NCBI GenBank assembly: GCA_905250025.1
Contig: CAJNOJ010000252.1
Span: 62,001 to 126,000, forward strand
Length of the DNA: 64,000 bases
Source: Adineta ricciae
Lineage: Eukaryota; Rotifera; Eurotatoria; Adinetida; Adinetidae
Direction of reading: 5' to 3'
Position numbers and translations under genes: made by a program. The notes under the pieces are model-generated. The model made no database searches and was not told the origin of the DNA. It worked only from the letters and a program-made list of their open reading frames with translations. Below, piece by piece: positions 63,722 to 64,000 of the stretch; position 1 is the first letter of the stretch, and every line of letters begins with the position of its first letter.

Positions 63722-64000
63722 TTAAGAATTTTGAACTGGGAGTCCTCCAGCACGTATAGCGTTTTCTGCTTGTGCAATCAATCCATGTTCGCCTTCGAGG
63801 TGTTTGAGACGCGTGAGAAAAGCAGTTGGACGAAGGCGTGTTGTTGTTCCTGGTAAATTCCATTCCGTTTCTCCGCGTCTATTTGCTTCTATTTCCAGCT
63901 TATGAGCCTGTTGGAAATATTTTAACGCAGAAATCGGATCATCGAGTTGTGAATACAATTTCCCTTGTTCAATGTACCATTTAGAAATGTCACGTGTGAG
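63722..64000 (-). CDS. Unknown protein (ART/TPR N-domain type), copy 2, partial
   Basis: C-terminal 92 codons of the homologue of 34312-35016; the rest lies beyond the window. The frame is open to the window edge (DISKWYIEQGKLYSQLDDPIS...) and ends with the same residues (GLPVQNS). Residue changes relative to copy 1 are scattered, with no lesion visible in this part. Confidence 0.75.
   Translation of the reverse strand, partial: LTRDISKWYIEQGKLYSQLDDPISALKYFQQAHKLEIEANRRGETEWNLPGTTTRLRPTAFLTRLKHLEGEHGLIAQAENAIRAGGLPVQNS

Larger units (their letters stand above)
58710..64000. repeat. Segmental duplication, copy 2 (cut by window end)
   Basis: Direct copy of 28918-34600, about 29.8 kb from copy 1 and continuing past the window. 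Gene order and orientation are unchanged. It lacks three segments present in copy 1 and has its own lesions in the receptor gene, while the DUF4291 and E2-like genes stay open. Confidence 0.92.

Noticed and set aside
1..64000. tRNA, rRNA, CRISPR or spliced-leader RNA genes
   Set aside because: None could be supported by eye; several TTCGA-rich words do not form a tRNA-like arrangement, and a covariance-model scan would be needed.

Overview
This window is AT-rich eukaryotic DNA, almost certainly from a bdelloid rotifer (Rotaria- or Adineta-like; the genus cannot be told from sequence alone). The evidence is the short GT-AG introns (mostly 38-82 nt, a few of 100-205), the mix of animal receptors with families common in bdelloids (EGF-7TM receptors, ADP-ribosyltransferase/TPR proteins, NHL and secreted cysteine-rich families, DUF4291) and the dense, partly decayed transposons. 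Family names come from motifs read by eye; no search was run.

Layout. 0-6 kb: nested transposons. A DDE transposase gene is split by a TTAA-flanked (piggyBac-like) MITE, next to a decayed Tc1-like element with long IR/DR ends. 6.4-7 kb: a small LURP-one/scramblase-like gene. 7.4-9.06 kb: an array of short imperfect palindromes ending in a MITE. 9-18.9 kb: a tandem duplication of a 919-codon TIR protein gene. Copy 1 is intact; copy 2 carries two nonsense codons. A hAT remnant and a repeat block lie between them. 18.9-20.3 kb: ADP-ribosyltransferase/TPR and lectin fragments joined by single Ns. 20.7-28 kb: a vWA/alpha-kinase, two decayed copies of a membrane-protein family, and a caspase-like-NHL fusion gene. 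28.9-35 kb: a segmental block with an EGF-7TM receptor pseudogene, a DUF4291 gene, a ubiquitin E2-like gene and a gene of unknown function. 37-52 kb: a run of metazoan-type genes (two GPCRs, a serine carboxypeptidase, a cathepsin-like protein lacking its catalytic His, a type I membrane protein, a methyltransferase, a zinc-ribbon membrane protein, two secreted cysteine-rich proteins). 53.7-58.1 kb: a 2OG-oxygenase-WD40 fusion and a metalloprotease-lectin. 58.7-64 kb: a second, directly oriented copy of the 28.9-35 kb block, cut by the window end.

The genes do not form one pathway. Several are architectures of the innate-immunity or signalling type (TIR-SAM with a CaaX end, caspase-NHL, ADP-ribosyltransferase, E2-like, vWA-alpha-kinase), so the region looks like gene-rich accessory DNA shaped by duplication, transposons and microhomology-flanked deletions. 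Seven single Ns (360, 3395, 5149, 14488, 18870, 19981, 40181) mark assembly joins. Two of them sit between exact 221-bp direct repeats and are probably artefacts. Exon models were built by hand from splice motifs and reading phase; where I say a model closes, the summed exon length is divisible by three and no stop was seen.
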